43,245 nt of DNA from a virus: the IMG/VR virus record IMGVR_UViG_3300013307_000027, positions 1 to 43,245 of that record; one strand, given 5' to 3'. A program made the position numbers and the translations under genes. Below, piece after piece: positions 6,757-14,014 of the stretch. Below the pieces are notes generated by a model. That model did no database searches, had not been told where the DNA came from, and was given only the letters and a program-made list of their open reading frames with translations. Positions within the stretch are counted from its first letter, which is position 1; each line of letters opens with the position of its first letter.

Positions 6757-7274
6757 GCGCTCGCGCCCTTGGGAAACGCGGCAAGGTGCCGGTCGGCCGG
6801 CAGCGAGCAAACCTTGTCGTCGCCGCTGTCGCGCGGGGCGTGATCGAGGCGATCGGCGAGCGCCCACATGATCGCAGCCGCCTTGATCGCGTTGGTCCGC
6901 GCATCGCGCGGGTTCCAGCTTTCGCGCTCGAACGGCCAGATCGACGGTTGCTGCATGGCGTCGGCGGCACCCATCAGCTGGCGCTGCGCGGTCAGGGCGT
7001 AGGATTCGGCGGCGCGCGCCAGCGCTTCGGGCGAATGGCCGAGATCGTGCTCGAGCGTGAAGCCGTGCTGTTCGACCTGATTGAGCCGTTCGGCGAGCAG
7101 ATCGCGGAGCGCCTGGCCGTCGAGCACGGCGGCGCCACCCGGCATCCAGGCGACACTCAGTTCCTCGAACTTGCAGACGCCGTCGAGAACGAGCATCACG
7201 CTCGCGGTGGGATTGCGCGCGTCGAGCGGCTTGGCGAATGCCGGCGCCATCGGGGCGCCCCCTGTACCTGTCAT
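6753..7274 (-). CDS. Conserved phage/plasmid protein with EHD and WNPRD motifs
   Basis: This 173-residue protein contains HGFTLEHDLGHSPEALARAA followed by a helix and then WPFERESWNPRDARTNAIKA. This pairing of an EHD box with a W-x-P-R/K-D box and a closing helix is one I recognise from many phage and plasmid hypothetical proteins. I know of no established activity. The conserved His, Asp and Glu could bind metal. It starts at ATG 7274 with a good ribosome site (AGGGGAG) seven bases upstream. There is an 18-nt gap to the previous gene, one of the few non-overlapping junctions in this operon. Confidence 0.8.
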   Translation of the reverse strand: MTGTGGAPMAPAFAKPLDARNPTASVMLVLDGVCKFEELSVAWMPGGAAVLDGQALRDLLAERLNQVEQHGFTLEHDLGHSPEALARAAESYALTAQRQLMGAADAMQQPSIWPFERESWNPRDARTNAIKAAAIMWALADRLDHAPRDSGDDKVCSLPADRHLAAFPKGASA

Positions 7275-7292
7275 GGAAAATCTCCCCTTGGG

Positions 7293-7529
7293 TTAGTCGT
7301 GGAAACCGTCAGCCGGCGGGCGGCCGTGGAGCCGTTCGAGCAGCTCGTTGCGTTTTTCCTCCACCGCGCGAATCTGTTGCGGCAGGTGGAAGGCGAGGTA
7401 GGCGCGGCGGCGGCGAAGTCTGAGCAGCCAGGCGCGGCTGGCGCCGTGCAGGCCGATCGTGCGTTCGACGCGCTCGACAATGGCGATTTGCGCGTCGATT
7501 TCGGGCAGCGTCGCCTTGCGAATGTCCAT
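7293..7529 (-). CDS. Small basic coiled-coil protein
   Basis: The product has 78 residues, starting MDIRKATLPEIDAQIAIVER at ATG 7529. The ATG shares a base with the TGA above it (TGATG). The whole chain is helical and Arg-rich (RAWLLRLRRRRAYLAF, then VEEKRNELLERLHG) with heptad-like leucines, suggesting a coiled coil that may contact nucleic acid. The upstream extension of the frame is the shadow of the next gene. Function unknown. Confidence 0.7.
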   Translation of the reverse strand: MDIRKATLPEIDAQIAIVERVERTIGLHGASRAWLLRLRRRRAYLAFHLPQQIRAVEEKRNELLERLHGRPPADGFHD

Positions 7530-7786
7530 CAGTCGCGCTCGCCCAGCATCGCGGCGGTGCGGGCGTAGGCCTGTTGCGCGGAAACCGCGGCGCCGCTGGC
7601 CTGGCGTGCCAGATGGGCCTTGGCTTCCTTCCTGGCGGCACGGTGCGCGGCGGATTCGCCCATCCGGTGCGCCGAGATCAGACGCCAACGGAGATCGTTG
7701 GGCAAGCTGTCGAAGCACAGGCCGCACAGCCTCTCGCGCGGCTTGCGGGGTTTGCCGCAGCAGTCGCAAGGATGCCGGCGCGCCAC
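7529..7786 (-). CDS. Small zinc-finger-like protein
   Basis: The 85-residue product starts at GTG 7786. The N-terminus has C-x2-C and a second C-x2-C (PCDCCGKPRKPRERLCGLCF), a four-cysteine arrangement typical of a zinc ribbon. The rest is an Ala/Arg-rich helix (HRAARKEAKAHLARQASGAA). Such mini zinc fingers in phage early regions are often transcription or nuclease inhibitors, but none is recognised here. It is separated from the preceding stop by only 4 nt. Confidence 0.72.
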   Translation of the reverse strand: MARRHPCDCCGKPRKPRERLCGLCFDSLPNDLRWRLISAHRMGESAAHRAARKEAKAHLARQASGAAVSAQQAYARTAAMLGERD

Positions 7787-7790
7787 CGCA

Positions 7791-7973
7791 TCAACCCGGA
7801 AAGGTTCCGGCGTGCCACGCCAGCGCGACGCGGACCGCCATCGTGACGAACAACGCGATCGTGACGATGACGATCGCGCGATCGATCAGCGGCGCCCGCT
7901 CAGTACGACGCGGCATCGCTGCCCGACGCGTCTGTTCGAGCGTTTCGTCCCAGGCGAACCAGCGCGGGCTCAT
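7791..7973 (-). CDS. Single-span membrane peptide
   Basis: The 60-residue product begins MSPRWFAWDETLEQTRRAAM. Its ATG at 7973 overlaps the previous stop as ATGA. One transmembrane helix lies at about residues 32-52 (AIVIVTIALFVTMAVRVALA), preceded by a charged, Arg-rich segment that should stay in the cytoplasm. The C-terminus is a short outer tail. Function unknown. It is one of three membrane peptides in the leftward operon. Confidence 0.7.
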   Translation of the reverse strand: MSPRWFAWDETLEQTRRAAMPRRTERAPLIDRAIVIVTIALFVTMAVRVALAWHAGTFPG

Positions 7974-8206
7974 CGCTCGTTTACCCTGCGGAACGACAAT
8001 GTATCGAATGCGTACCGAGCAACGTGCGGCCACTTAGCCGCGAGCGTTTGACCGTCGAGTGAGGTCAGCACGAGCACGTTACCGTTCGGCAGCTCTTCGT
8101 GTTCCTCCAAGCCGTCATGGACGCTATCGCAGCCGAAATGCCGGCGTAGCAATTCGCTGTTGTGGGTTTTGCCGCAGGCCTGAGGCCCGTGAACAATCGT
8201 CCTCAC
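7970..8206 (-). CDS. Mini P-loop NTPase-like protein
   Basis: The 78-residue product starts at GTG 8206, which overlaps the stop of the tiny gene above it (GTGA). It opens directly with a Walker A motif, HGPQACGKTHN at about residues 6-16, followed by a helix. It then has a short strand with VLVLTS that could stand in for a Walker B strand, without the expected acidic residue at its end. It is far shorter than any complete AAA or kinase fold. It may be a minimal nucleotide-binding protein or the remnant of a larger ATPase. Similar P-loop mini proteins occur among phage accessory genes, but no function is known to me. Confidence 0.7.
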   Translation of the reverse strand: MRTIVHGPQACGKTHNSELLRRHFGCDSVHDGLEEHEELPNGNVLVLTSLDGQTLAAKWPHVARYAFDTLSFRRVNER

Positions 8207-8301
8207 AGCCGGAACGCCATGGTCAGCAGCACGGAGCTGGCAATGCCGCCGAGCGCGATCGCGCTGCGCAGGACCGCATCGGGGCCGAGACGCGCGATCA
8301 T
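8203..8301 (-). CDS. 32-residue membrane peptide (very short gene)
   Basis: Reading leftwards from ATG 8301 the frame encodes MIARLGPDAV followed by LRSAIALGGIASSVLLTMAF and a short end, closing with TGA at 8205-8203. The start overlaps the TGA of the gene above (ATGA) and the stop overlaps the next start (GTGA). This exactly fills the gap between two coupled genes. Residues about 11-30 form one hydrophobic helix. The perfect fit into the coupling chain is the main evidence that it is translated. Confidence 0.6.
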   Translation of the reverse strand: MIARLGPDAVLRSAIALGGIASSVLLTMAFRL

Positions 8302-8696
8302 GCGATTGCGACCAGCGCTTGCGCGCGCCGAGCCAGATCGGCGCGCGTAACGGCCATCCGCTCGACCTTGCGGGCGGCGGCGACGGGGGGAGGGCTGTCG
8401 TTGTCGAGCCAGCGCAAGACATCGACCATCGGCCAGACGCTATCGCGGCAGACCGCATCCGCGCCCGACAGCGGATGGCCCCGGACGATCCGCTTGTTCT
8501 TGGGGGGTGGGAAGCCGGACTTGCGGATCAGCGCGCGGATATGCGCGGTGATCGAGCGGATCGGCCGATGCGCGACGCCCAGTTCATGAGCGACGCTGGC
8601 GAAATCGAGTTCGCCGATACCGCGCGAGCGCCCGACGATGGGCGGATCGGGCGGGGTCGGCGTACCGGGAAAGGCGAGAACTTTCGCGGATTGCAC
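8298..8696 (-). CDS. Putative excisionase/AlpA-like DNA-binding protein
   Basis: This is the first gene of the leftward operon, 132 residues. It starts at GTG 8696 with a strong ribosome site (GGGAGG at 8707-8702). The core contains GFPPPKNKRIVRGHPLSGAD, then a WPMVDVLRWLDND helix. A GFPPP turn followed by a substituted basic segment and a helix starting with tryptophan is typical of AlpA- and excisionase-like winged helices of alphaproteobacterial prophages. Inferred roles are control of integration direction or early regulation. The promoter 20-60 bp upstream carries repressor operators. Confidence 0.65.
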   Translation of the reverse strand: MQSAKVLAFPGTPTPPDPPIVGRSRGIGELDFASVAHELGVAHRPIRSITAHIRALIRKSGFPPPKNKRIVRGHPLSGADAVCRDSVWPMVDVLRWLDNDSPPPVAAARKVERMAVTRADLARRAQALVAIA

Positions 8697-8724
8697 AAAT
8701 ACCTCCCTGCTGAGTGGCAGGCAG

Positions 8725-8753
8725 GATTTAGCTATCTGCTAAGTTCGGCGCAA
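8725..8753 (-). promoter_or_regulatory. Leftward early promoter with operator A in its spacer
   Basis: On the minus strand there is TTGCGC (8753-8748), a 17-nt spacer and TAAATC (8730-8725). The 15-bp operator TTAGCTATCTGCTAA (8728-8742) fills the spacer and overlaps the -10. A bound repressor would therefore block RNA polymerase. The same 15-mer occurs exactly at 15253-15267. Transcription would start near 8718 and serve the run of genes from 8696 down to the integrase. Confidence 0.6.
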
Positions 8754-8761
8754 GCGGAAAT

Positions 8762-8776
8762 TTAGCAATTCGCTAA
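8762..8776. promoter_or_regulatory. Operator B
   Basis: TTAGCAATTCGCTAA is a perfect 5-5-5 inverted repeat (TTAGC and GCTAA). Its centre is 34 bp from operator A. A weak leftward promoter (TGGACG, 16 nt, TAAATT) would again have the operator in its spacer. Two operators at about three helical turns would allow cooperative binding. Confidence 0.6.
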
Positions 8777-8827
8777 CCGGCGTCCACGCGGGGCGTCCGA
8801 ATGTGGTGCGAATCGCTGGTGAAACGG

Positions 8828-9229
8828 TCAGGCGCGCTTGCGTTCCGGGGCGTGGCCGAACGTCGTAACGCTGTCGCGCAGGGCGTTGAAGCCGTGGCGC
8901 AGCTCCGGGCTGGCGGCGCGATAGGCGTCGATCAGTGCGCGCTGATCGGGGGTCAAGGCGCCGCTTGCCTGACTGGCGGGCAACAGGTCACCGGGCAGGA
9001 TATCGAGCGAGCGGCCATCGGGCAGATTGTTGAACGCCTGGGCCAGTGTCACCATCCAGGCCTGGGTTAGCTGGACGTGGCCGTTTTCGAGGTCGCTGAT
9101 CTGCACATTGCTCGTCCCGGCCAGCTCGGCCAGTTGGGCTTGGGTGAGCTTCGCGATTTTCCGCCATTCGCGAATGCGGTTGGGCGCTTCTTTGTCCATA
9201 GCGCGAAACGGTAAGATCACGGCGGTCAT
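8828..9229 (-). CDS. XRE-family immunity repressor (CI-like)
   Basis: The 133-residue product has an N-terminal helix-turn-helix of the XRE/Cro-CI type at about residues 18-75. KLTQAQLAELAGTSNVQISD includes the recognition helix, followed by LENGHVQLTQ. The C-terminal half (TPDQRALIDAYRAASPELRH) is helical and lacks a visible Ser-Lys LexA-like peptidase pair, so it is shorter than lambda CI. Release from lysogeny may need an antirepressor or another signal. It is divergent to the Cro-like gene, with operators between and beside them. It is the best candidate for the protein that binds the ten dispersed TTAGC-N5-GCTAA sites. ATG 9229 is preferred; ATG 9199 is possible. Confidence 0.9.
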   Translation of the reverse strand: MTAVILPFRAMDKEAPNRIREWRKIAKLTQAQLAELAGTSNVQISDLENGHVQLTQAWMVTLAQAFNNLPDGRSLDILPGDLLPASQASGALTPDQRALIDAYRAASPELRHGFNALRDSVTTFGHAPERKRA

Positions 9230-9236
9230 GTGTCGT

Positions 9237-9266
9237 TGGGCTATCGGCTAATTGTTTCGGGGGCAA
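9237..9266 (-). promoter_or_regulatory. Repressor promoter with degenerate operator D
   Basis: On the minus strand there is TTGCCC (9266-9261), 17 nt, then TAGCCC (9243-9238), and the ATG follows only 8 nt later at 9229. The overlapping 15-mer TGGGCTATCGGCTAA (9237-9251) keeps one perfect half-site and three of five bases in the other. A weak site here would suit autoregulation at high repressor level. No ribosome site fits between -10 and ATG, so the transcript is likely leaderless. Confidence 0.45.
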
Positions 9267-9269
9267 GGC

Positions 9270-9298
9270 TTGCACGAAATTTAGCGATTGGCTAAGTC
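9270..9298 (+). promoter_or_regulatory. Rightward early promoter with operator C in its spacer
   Basis: TTGCAC (9270-9275), a 17-nt spacer and TAAGTC (9293-9298) form a sigma70-like promoter. Operator TTAGCGATTGGCTAA (9281-9295) fills the spacer. The start codon of the Cro-like gene is at 9307, eight bases after the -10, so the message would be leaderless or have only one or two extra bases. The design matches the promoters at 8725 and 15766. Confidence 0.6.
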
Positions 9299-9306
9299 TC
9301 GCGGCC

Positions 9307-9618
9307 ATGGTTACCGAAACGCCCCTAGCCGCGTGGCGCAAGACGCAACGGCGGATCAGCCACCGGACCAAGGAACCGGAAACGCTCACTCAGGCGCGCG
9401 CCTGCCGCGAGTTCGGCGTGGCGCAACCCGTTTGGCGGGCGTGGGAAATGCAGCCCGGCTCGCCGGAGTTCAAGATGCCCGACCCGAGCAACATGGTGAA
9501 GATCTACATCTTCACGAAGGGACAGGTCCGGCCCGACCATTTCTACCGCTTGCCGCGCCTCCGCGATGGCGAAGGGAAATTCTTCAAGTCGCTGGTCGAC
9601 GCGGTGCCGGCGGAATGA
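9307..9618 (+). CDS. Cro-like HTH regulator
   Basis: The 103-residue product begins MVTETPLAAWRKTQRRISHR. It contains a helix-turn-helix-like stretch, TLTQARACREFGVAQPVWRA, at about residues 28-47. The C-terminal region (NMVKIYIFTKGQVRPDHFYR) has a strand and basic residues that could form a dimer or wing. It is the first rightward gene, divergent from the repressor, which is the usual place for Cro. No ribosome site precedes ATG 9307, agreeing with leaderless translation. It probably competes with the repressor for the TTAGC operators. Confidence 0.8.
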   Translation: MVTETPLAAWRKTQRRISHRTKEPETLTQARACREFGVAQPVWRAWEMQPGSPEFKMPDPSNMVKIYIFTKGQVRPDHFYRLPRLRDGEGKFFKSLVDAVPAE

Positions 9619-9776
9619 GGCCGGTTCACTGGCTCGCCGAATGTCACACCTGCGGCAAGGTCTGGCAGGAACGCAACGCGGTCGCAGTCGGCGCGCGACA
9701 CTCCAAGGCGTTCGGGCACGAAGTTTCCGCCGAAGTGGTGCTTTCAGGCCGTTGGATCGCCGGAGAAAAACGTTGA
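9615..9776 (+). CDS. 53-residue zinc-ribbon-like protein
   Basis: The frame starts at ATG 9615, overlapping the previous stop (ATGA). It encodes MRPVHWLAECHTCGKVWQER followed by about 33 residues with two His (HSKAFGHEV). The C-x2-C pair plus the two His could bind zinc. It is very short but bridges two coupled genes exactly. Function unknown; many phage early operons carry such single-finger proteins. Confidence 0.65.
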   Translation: MRPVHWLAECHTCGKVWQERNAVAVGARHSKAFGHEVSAEVVLSGRWIAGEKR

Positions 9777-10276
9777 AAACGCTGACCGTCTGGCAACCGT
9801 GGGCGTCACTGATCATCGCGGGAGCCAAGCCGTACGAGTTTCGCGGTTGGCGCTTCCCGCGTTCGCTGCTCGGCCAGCGCATCGTGATCCACGCGGCCGC
9901 GCGGAAATTGGACCGAGCGGAAACCTTTTACCTCATGGCGGTGTTGCGCGATCGCGAAGCCCGGCCGGAATCCGCCGCCAAAACTTGCTTGATCGCCGAC
10001 AAGGCGCTGCCGGTGTTAGCCGAGGCGCTTAGCGGTGCCGGCTTGCCGATGGCGGCGGGCATCGGCACCGTCGTGCTCGGCGGTCCGAAGATCGGTACCG
10101 CGATCGCCGAGGAATTCGGCGTGCCACGCGCGAACGACAGCCACCGCGATGAGCATGCCAATTGGGGTTGGCCGATGCTCGACATTGAAGCTTGGCCCGA
10201 GCCGATCCCGATGCGCGGCGCACAGGGTTTCTGGAATTGGCCCACGCCGGGCGACACGATCGATCTGACAGGCTGA
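9773..10276 (+). CDS. ASCH-domain protein
   Basis: The 167-residue product starts at TTG 9773 with GGAG seven bases upstream and a 4-nt overlap with the stop before it. The opening LKTLTVWQPWASLIIAGAKP is the classic ASCH signature (W-Q-P-W-A then G-x-K), followed by YEFRGWRFP and VIHAAARKL. ASCH domains are beta-barrel, PUA-like folds thought to bind RNA or modified bases; some members hydrolyse modified nucleosides. The residues that would define activity cannot be judged by eye. It leads the replication module, so a role with nucleic acid during takeover is reasonable. Confidence 0.88.
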   Translation: MKTLTVWQPWASLIIAGAKPYEFRGWRFPRSLLGQRIVIHAAARKLDRAETFYLMAVLRDREARPESAAKTCLIADKALPVLAEALSGAGLPMAAGIGTVVLGGPKIGTAIAEEFGVPRANDSHRDEHANWGWPMLDIEAWPEPIPMRGAQGFWNWPTPGDTIDLTG

Positions 10277-10280
10277 CACC

Positions 10281-11414
10281 ATGTCCGGGGGGATCAGCGA
10301 AGCCGAAATCGCCACGGCGCTAAACGCGCGCGTCGACACCGTTGTGCCGAAGCTGTTGAGCGCGGCGCGGTGCGATCGGCGTTTCTGGCTGATCGGGTCG
10401 GTCGACAACGATCCGGGGCAAAGCCTCAAGGTCAACCGCACCGGGCACAATCAGGGGCTATGGACCGACTTTTCGGCTCCGGACGGCACCGACGAACGTG
10501 GCGGCGACCTGATCAAGCTGGTTTGCATGGTGCTATTCGGCGGTTGGTCGCGCGGCAAGGATGCGCGGTCGCAGGCCTTCGCCTGGGCGAAATCGTTCCT
10601 GGGCTTCGACGATTTGCCGCCCGAGCGGCTCAAGACGGTGCAGCGCGATATCGCCGAGCGCCAGGCCAAGGCGATCGACGACGCCGCGCGCGAGGAAGCC
10701 GCCAAGCGCGACCGCGCGTGGCAATTGTGGCGCGACGCGGACGGAATCCCCCGCACCCCGGCCGCATCCTACCTGCAGGGGCGCGGCATCGACCTCGAGC
10801 AATTGGGCAAGGCGCCGGGCTCGCTGCGCTATCGCCCCGACGTGTGGTGCGCCGAGCGGCGCGCCAAGGTGCCGGCGATGCTGGCAGCAATCATCCGCGA
10901 TGGTGTGCATGTCGGGACGCACCGCACCTATCTGGACATTTCGGGCTGGTCGCACCGCGACAAGAGCGGCCCGGTCAAGGTGGTGAAGATCCGCGACCCG
11001 TCGAACGGCAAGCTCAAATCGCACAAATCGTCGCTCGGCCGCTTTTCTGGCGGACATATCCCGCTGTGGAAAGGCGACCGCGCCGAGACGCTGCACAAGC
11101 TGGCGCCGGGCACGCCCGTTTATCTGTCGGAAGGGATCGAGGACGGGCTGTCGATCGCGTTCAAGCGGCCGACCTTGCGCGTCGTCGCGGGCGTGTCGCT
11201 GGGCAATATGGGCGGGCTGGTGCTGCCGGACGGGATGGGGCCGCTGGTGTTGATCGGGCAGAACGACGACAGCGACAGCCCGGCGATCGCGGCGTTCGAG
11301 CGCGTGGTGCAGCGGCAGCAGGAAGCGGGCCGGCACGTCCAGACGATTTTCCCGCCGGCCGAGTTCAAGGATTTCAACGATTGGCTTTGCGGGAAGCCGA
11401 AGGGGGTGGCGTGA
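10281..11414 (+). CDS. Toprim-domain DNA primase
   Basis: This 377-residue primase likely makes RNA primers at the phage origin. The Toprim core is at the C-terminal side: YLSEGIEDGLSIA holds the conserved Glu (about residues 281-293) and VLIGQNDDSDSPA holds the acidic D-x-D region (about 324-336). The middle (residues 140-230) matches the DUF7146-type linker of phage primases (YLQGRGIDL, then LRYRPDVW). I see no convincing zinc-ribbon at the N-terminus, although such primases often have one. A helicase-like ATPase is encoded two genes downstream, so the two may act together. Confidence 0.88.
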   Translation: MSGGISEAEIATALNARVDTVVPKLLSAARCDRRFWLIGSVDNDPGQSLKVNRTGHNQGLWTDFSAPDGTDERGGDLIKLVCMVLFGGWSRGKDARSQAFAWAKSFLGFDDLPPERLKTVQRDIAERQAKAIDDAAREEAAKRDRAWQLWRDADGIPRTPAASYLQGRGIDLEQLGKAPGSLRYRPDVWCAERRAKVPAMLAAIIRDGVHVGTHRTYLDISGWSHRDKSGPVKVVKIRDPSNGKLKSHKSSLGRFSGGHIPLWKGDRAETLHKLAPGTPVYLSEGIEDGLSIAFKRPTLRVVAGVSLGNMGGLVLPDGMGPLVLIGQNDDSDSPAIAAFERVVQRQQEAGRHVQTIFPPAEFKDFNDWLCGKPKGVA

Positions 11415-11806
11415 GTACTGCGGCGAGCATCATGACCAGCGCGCAGCGCCGCGCATATATCGACACGTCCCGGCGGTCCCAGCCGATAGAAGAATTGGAG
11501 CGCAAAGCCGCCAAGGCGAAGCGTCGCAATCGTTCAGCCGGCATGGAAGGCGCCGACCTGTCGCTTGCCGTCGACCACGCGCGGACCTCGGCATGGTATC
11601 GGCGCGAGTTTACATGGCTCCCAATCGTCTTTTGCTCGCTTTGCAGCGCGTTCGGTCGCGGGCCCTGGAACGAGGCTACAAAACGATATCTCCTGCCGCC
11701 ATTGCACCAGCCGCGTTGCCCCCACGCATGGACCGACGACGGTCCTTACCCCGGATGGAGCGCGGTTTCATCGCCGCTCCAAAGCAACGCAGCTAAAGCA
11801 GCATGA
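11411..11806 (+). CDS. Hypothetical protein between primase and helicase
   Basis: The 131-residue product starts at GTG 11411, which overlaps the primase stop (GTGA), and ends in an ATGA overlap with the helicase. The first 60 residues are charged and helical (RRAYIDTSRRSQPIEELERK). The second half has FCSLCSAFGRGPW and, later, RCPHAWTDD, so three Cys and a His could form a zinc site. I do not recognise it. Placement suggests an accessory replication factor, for instance a loader or a single-strand binding aid. Confidence 0.75.
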   Translation: MSTAASIMTSAQRRAYIDTSRRSQPIEELERKAAKAKRRNRSAGMEGADLSLAVDHARTSAWYRREFTWLPIVFCSLCSAFGRGPWNEATKRYLLPPLHQPRCPHAWTDDGPYPGWSAVSSPLQSNAAKAA

Positions 11807-13707
11807 ACGGCGACGACGATATCGGTGCCGCGATCGACGCACCGCATGACGCACCGGACTTTCGCGCGCCCGATGGCGAGCCCGGCGCCGAGTATGACGT
11901 CAAGGGACCACCCAAGGATTGCCCGATCGAGCCGCTCGGCTTCCTCAAACAGCGCACCTATTTCCTCGACCATGCCAAGCAGCTGATCGAGCTGGGCACC
12001 GAGATGCGCAAGGGCGAGGTGATGGCGCTGTTCGGCACGCGCCAGCATTGGCTCAACGCGAAATGGCCGACCAAGAAACAGGTGACCGACAAGAAAACCG
12101 GCGAGATCGAATGGGTCATCACCGGCTTCGACCAGAAGGAGTCGCAGCGCGACCTGATCGTATGGTGCGCGCGCAAAGGATTGTTCGACCCGCAAGGCAA
12201 GGTGCGCGGCCGCGGCGCGCATCGCGGTCCGGATGGCGAACTGATCCTGCATTGCGGGTCGACCATCCTGATCGGCGGCAAGCGCGGCACGCGGAACAAC
12301 GTGCTCAAGAGCCAGTTTTTCCAGCCGGGGCTGATCGGCGGTTATGTGTATCCGGCGCACCCCGAGCTGGCGCGGCCCGACGACAACCCCGCGCCGATCC
12401 ATGTCGGCGAACAGGTGCTCGCGCTGCTCAACACGTGGCGCTGGCGCAACGGCGACACTGACGGCTGGCTGTTGCTGTGCTGGATCGCGGCGGCGACCTT
12501 GGGCGGCGCGATCCGTCACCGGCCACACGTGTGGATCACCGGGCCGAGCGGCGCCGGCAAGACGACGCTGCAGCAATTCCTGCGCGAAGTGATGGGCGAT
12601 TGGGGCGTGTTCACCGAGGACGCGACCGAGGCAGGCGTGCGTCAGCTGCTCGACCAGGACACGCTGGCGGTGATGTTCGACGAAATCGAGCCCGACGAAG
12701 CGAACGGCGAAGCGCATATGAAGATCGTCAAGCTGGCGCGGCTGGCCTATTCGGGCGGCGGCGCGATGCGCGGGAGCCAGGACCACAAGGCCAAGCAATT
12801 CGTTGCGCGATCGTGCTTCCTGTTCTCATCGATCCACCATCACGAGCTGCCGGCGCAGGATCGCAACCGCATGGCGATCCTCAATCTCCGCGAGTTTCCG
12901 CCCAAGACCAAGTCGCTGATGTTGCCCAGCACGCTCAAGGCATGGGGCAACCAGCTGCGGCGTCGCATGATCGAGCAATGGCATCGCTATGACGCGACCC
13001 TGGCCGCGTATCAGGCGGCGATGCTGACGCAGGGGTATAACGGCCGCGAGCAGGATACCTATGGCACGCTGCTGGCGTGCGGCGACCTGTTGCTGCACGA
13101 TCAGGCGCCGGCGCATCCCAACGAGATGAGCCCCGACCCGGTGACGGACGAGGATTTGCGCTGCATCACGCGCGTGCGGGACCTCAGCACGATCCTGCAC
13201 CGGGCGCGCGCCGAGGCCGAGGATACGACCGAACGCTGCCTGAAATGGCTGACCAGCGCCACGCTGACCGCCAAGCCCGGCGAGCATCAGATGAACGTCG
13301 GCCGTTGGGTGACGCGCGCGCTGATCGACCTGCGCAACGGCACCGACAGCGGCGCCAAGGCCAAGCTGCGCACGCACGGCTTGCGTATCGTCGGGCTGGC
13401 GCCCGATCATGAGAAGGATAACGGTGCTGGCGGGATCCTTGACCGCCCGCCATCGGTCGAAAGGGCTTTCCTGTCGGTCGCCAACAAATCGAACCAAGCC
13501 ATGCTCAGCCTGTTCGACAAGTCGACCTGGCGCAGCGGCACATGGAACCAGGCGTTGGCGCTGGTGCCCGGCGCCGTCGGGCGCAAGAAGGTGCGCTATG
13601 ACGGGCCGGGCGAGTGGTCGGTGGTGGTGCCGATCGGCGTCGTCATCGACGTGCCGGCGGCGATCGAGGAAGCCGAACAGCTGATCCTGCCGGGTGTTAC
13701 CGGCTAG
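11803..13707 (+). CDS. Phage replicative P-loop ATPase/helicase
   Basis: The 634-residue protein has a clear Walker A motif GPSGAGKTT (residues 247-255) after the strand PHVWIT. A Walker B strand LAVMFDEIEPDE follows near residues 288-299, and a sensor-like stretch FLFSSIHHHELPAQDRNRMA near 345-364 with an arginine pair. The order resembles superfamily-3/DUF927-type ATPase cores of phage primase-helicases. The N-terminal 240 residues and the C-terminal 230 residues are not recognised. Together with the upstream primase it gives the phage a primosome while leaving polymerisation to the host; no DNA polymerase gene is present. Confidence 0.82.
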   Translation: MNGDDDIGAAIDAPHDAPDFRAPDGEPGAEYDVKGPPKDCPIEPLGFLKQRTYFLDHAKQLIELGTEMRKGEVMALFGTRQHWLNAKWPTKKQVTDKKTGEIEWVITGFDQKESQRDLIVWCARKGLFDPQGKVRGRGAHRGPDGELILHCGSTILIGGKRGTRNNVLKSQFFQPGLIGGYVYPAHPELARPDDNPAPIHVGEQVLALLNTWRWRNGDTDGWLLLCWIAAATLGGAIRHRPHVWITGPSGAGKTTLQQFLREVMGDWGVFTEDATEAGVRQLLDQDTLAVMFDEIEPDEANGEAHMKIVKLARLAYSGGGAMRGSQDHKAKQFVARSCFLFSSIHHHELPAQDRNRMAILNLREFPPKTKSLMLPSTLKAWGNQLRRRMIEQWHRYDATLAAYQAAMLTQGYNGREQDTYGTLLACGDLLLHDQAPAHPNEMSPDPVTDEDLRCITRVRDLSTILHRARAEAEDTTERCLKWLTSATLTAKPGEHQMNVGRWVTRALIDLRNGTDSGAKAKLRTHGLRIVGLAPDHEKDNGAGGILDRPPSVERAFLSVANKSNQAMLSLFDKSTWRSGTWNQALALVPGAVGRKKVRYDGPGEWSVVVPIGVVIDVPAAIEEAEQLILPGVTG

Positions 13708-13918
13708 CGTTGCTGCGGCGGCGATCGGCCAGATAATGGACGTCGGCGTGGCGCGGCGAGGTTATGCTTAGCGCGACGTTGAGGAATGCCAGAAACGTGC
13801 TTCGTTCCATCACGTGCGTGACGACGCGACCGTCTATCTCGTTCGTCAAGTGGATCATGCCGCCCTTAGGCTCGATTAGCGGCACAGCGGCGCAAAAGTA
13901 GGTGCGCGTCGCCTTCAT
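13697..13918 (-). CDS. Small hypothetical protein, convergent to helicase
   Basis: The 73-residue product begins MKATRTYFCAAVPLIEPKGG. It has a strong ribosome site, GGGGAGGGG, ending six bases before ATG 13918. Its last codons overlap the end of the helicase gene by 11 bp on the other strand. The sequence alternates strands and short helices (MIHLTNEIDGRVVTHVMERS) and ends basic. Function unknown. No operator is visible upstream, so it may be expressed outside the repressor circuit. The 96 bp between it and the next gene (13919-14014) hold nothing else I can name. Confidence 0.65.
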   Translation of the reverse strand: MKATRTYFCAAVPLIEPKGGMIHLTNEIDGRVVTHVMERSTFLAFLNVALSITSPRHADVHYLADRRRSNASR

Positions 13919-14014
13919 GCTTGTCCCCTCCCCATAGCTCGTCCGGATTCAGTCCGTATTGAGCATTATCAAGGGGATAGTGTTGGAAAGCGGTTACCAC
14001 CCGATTTGATGATA

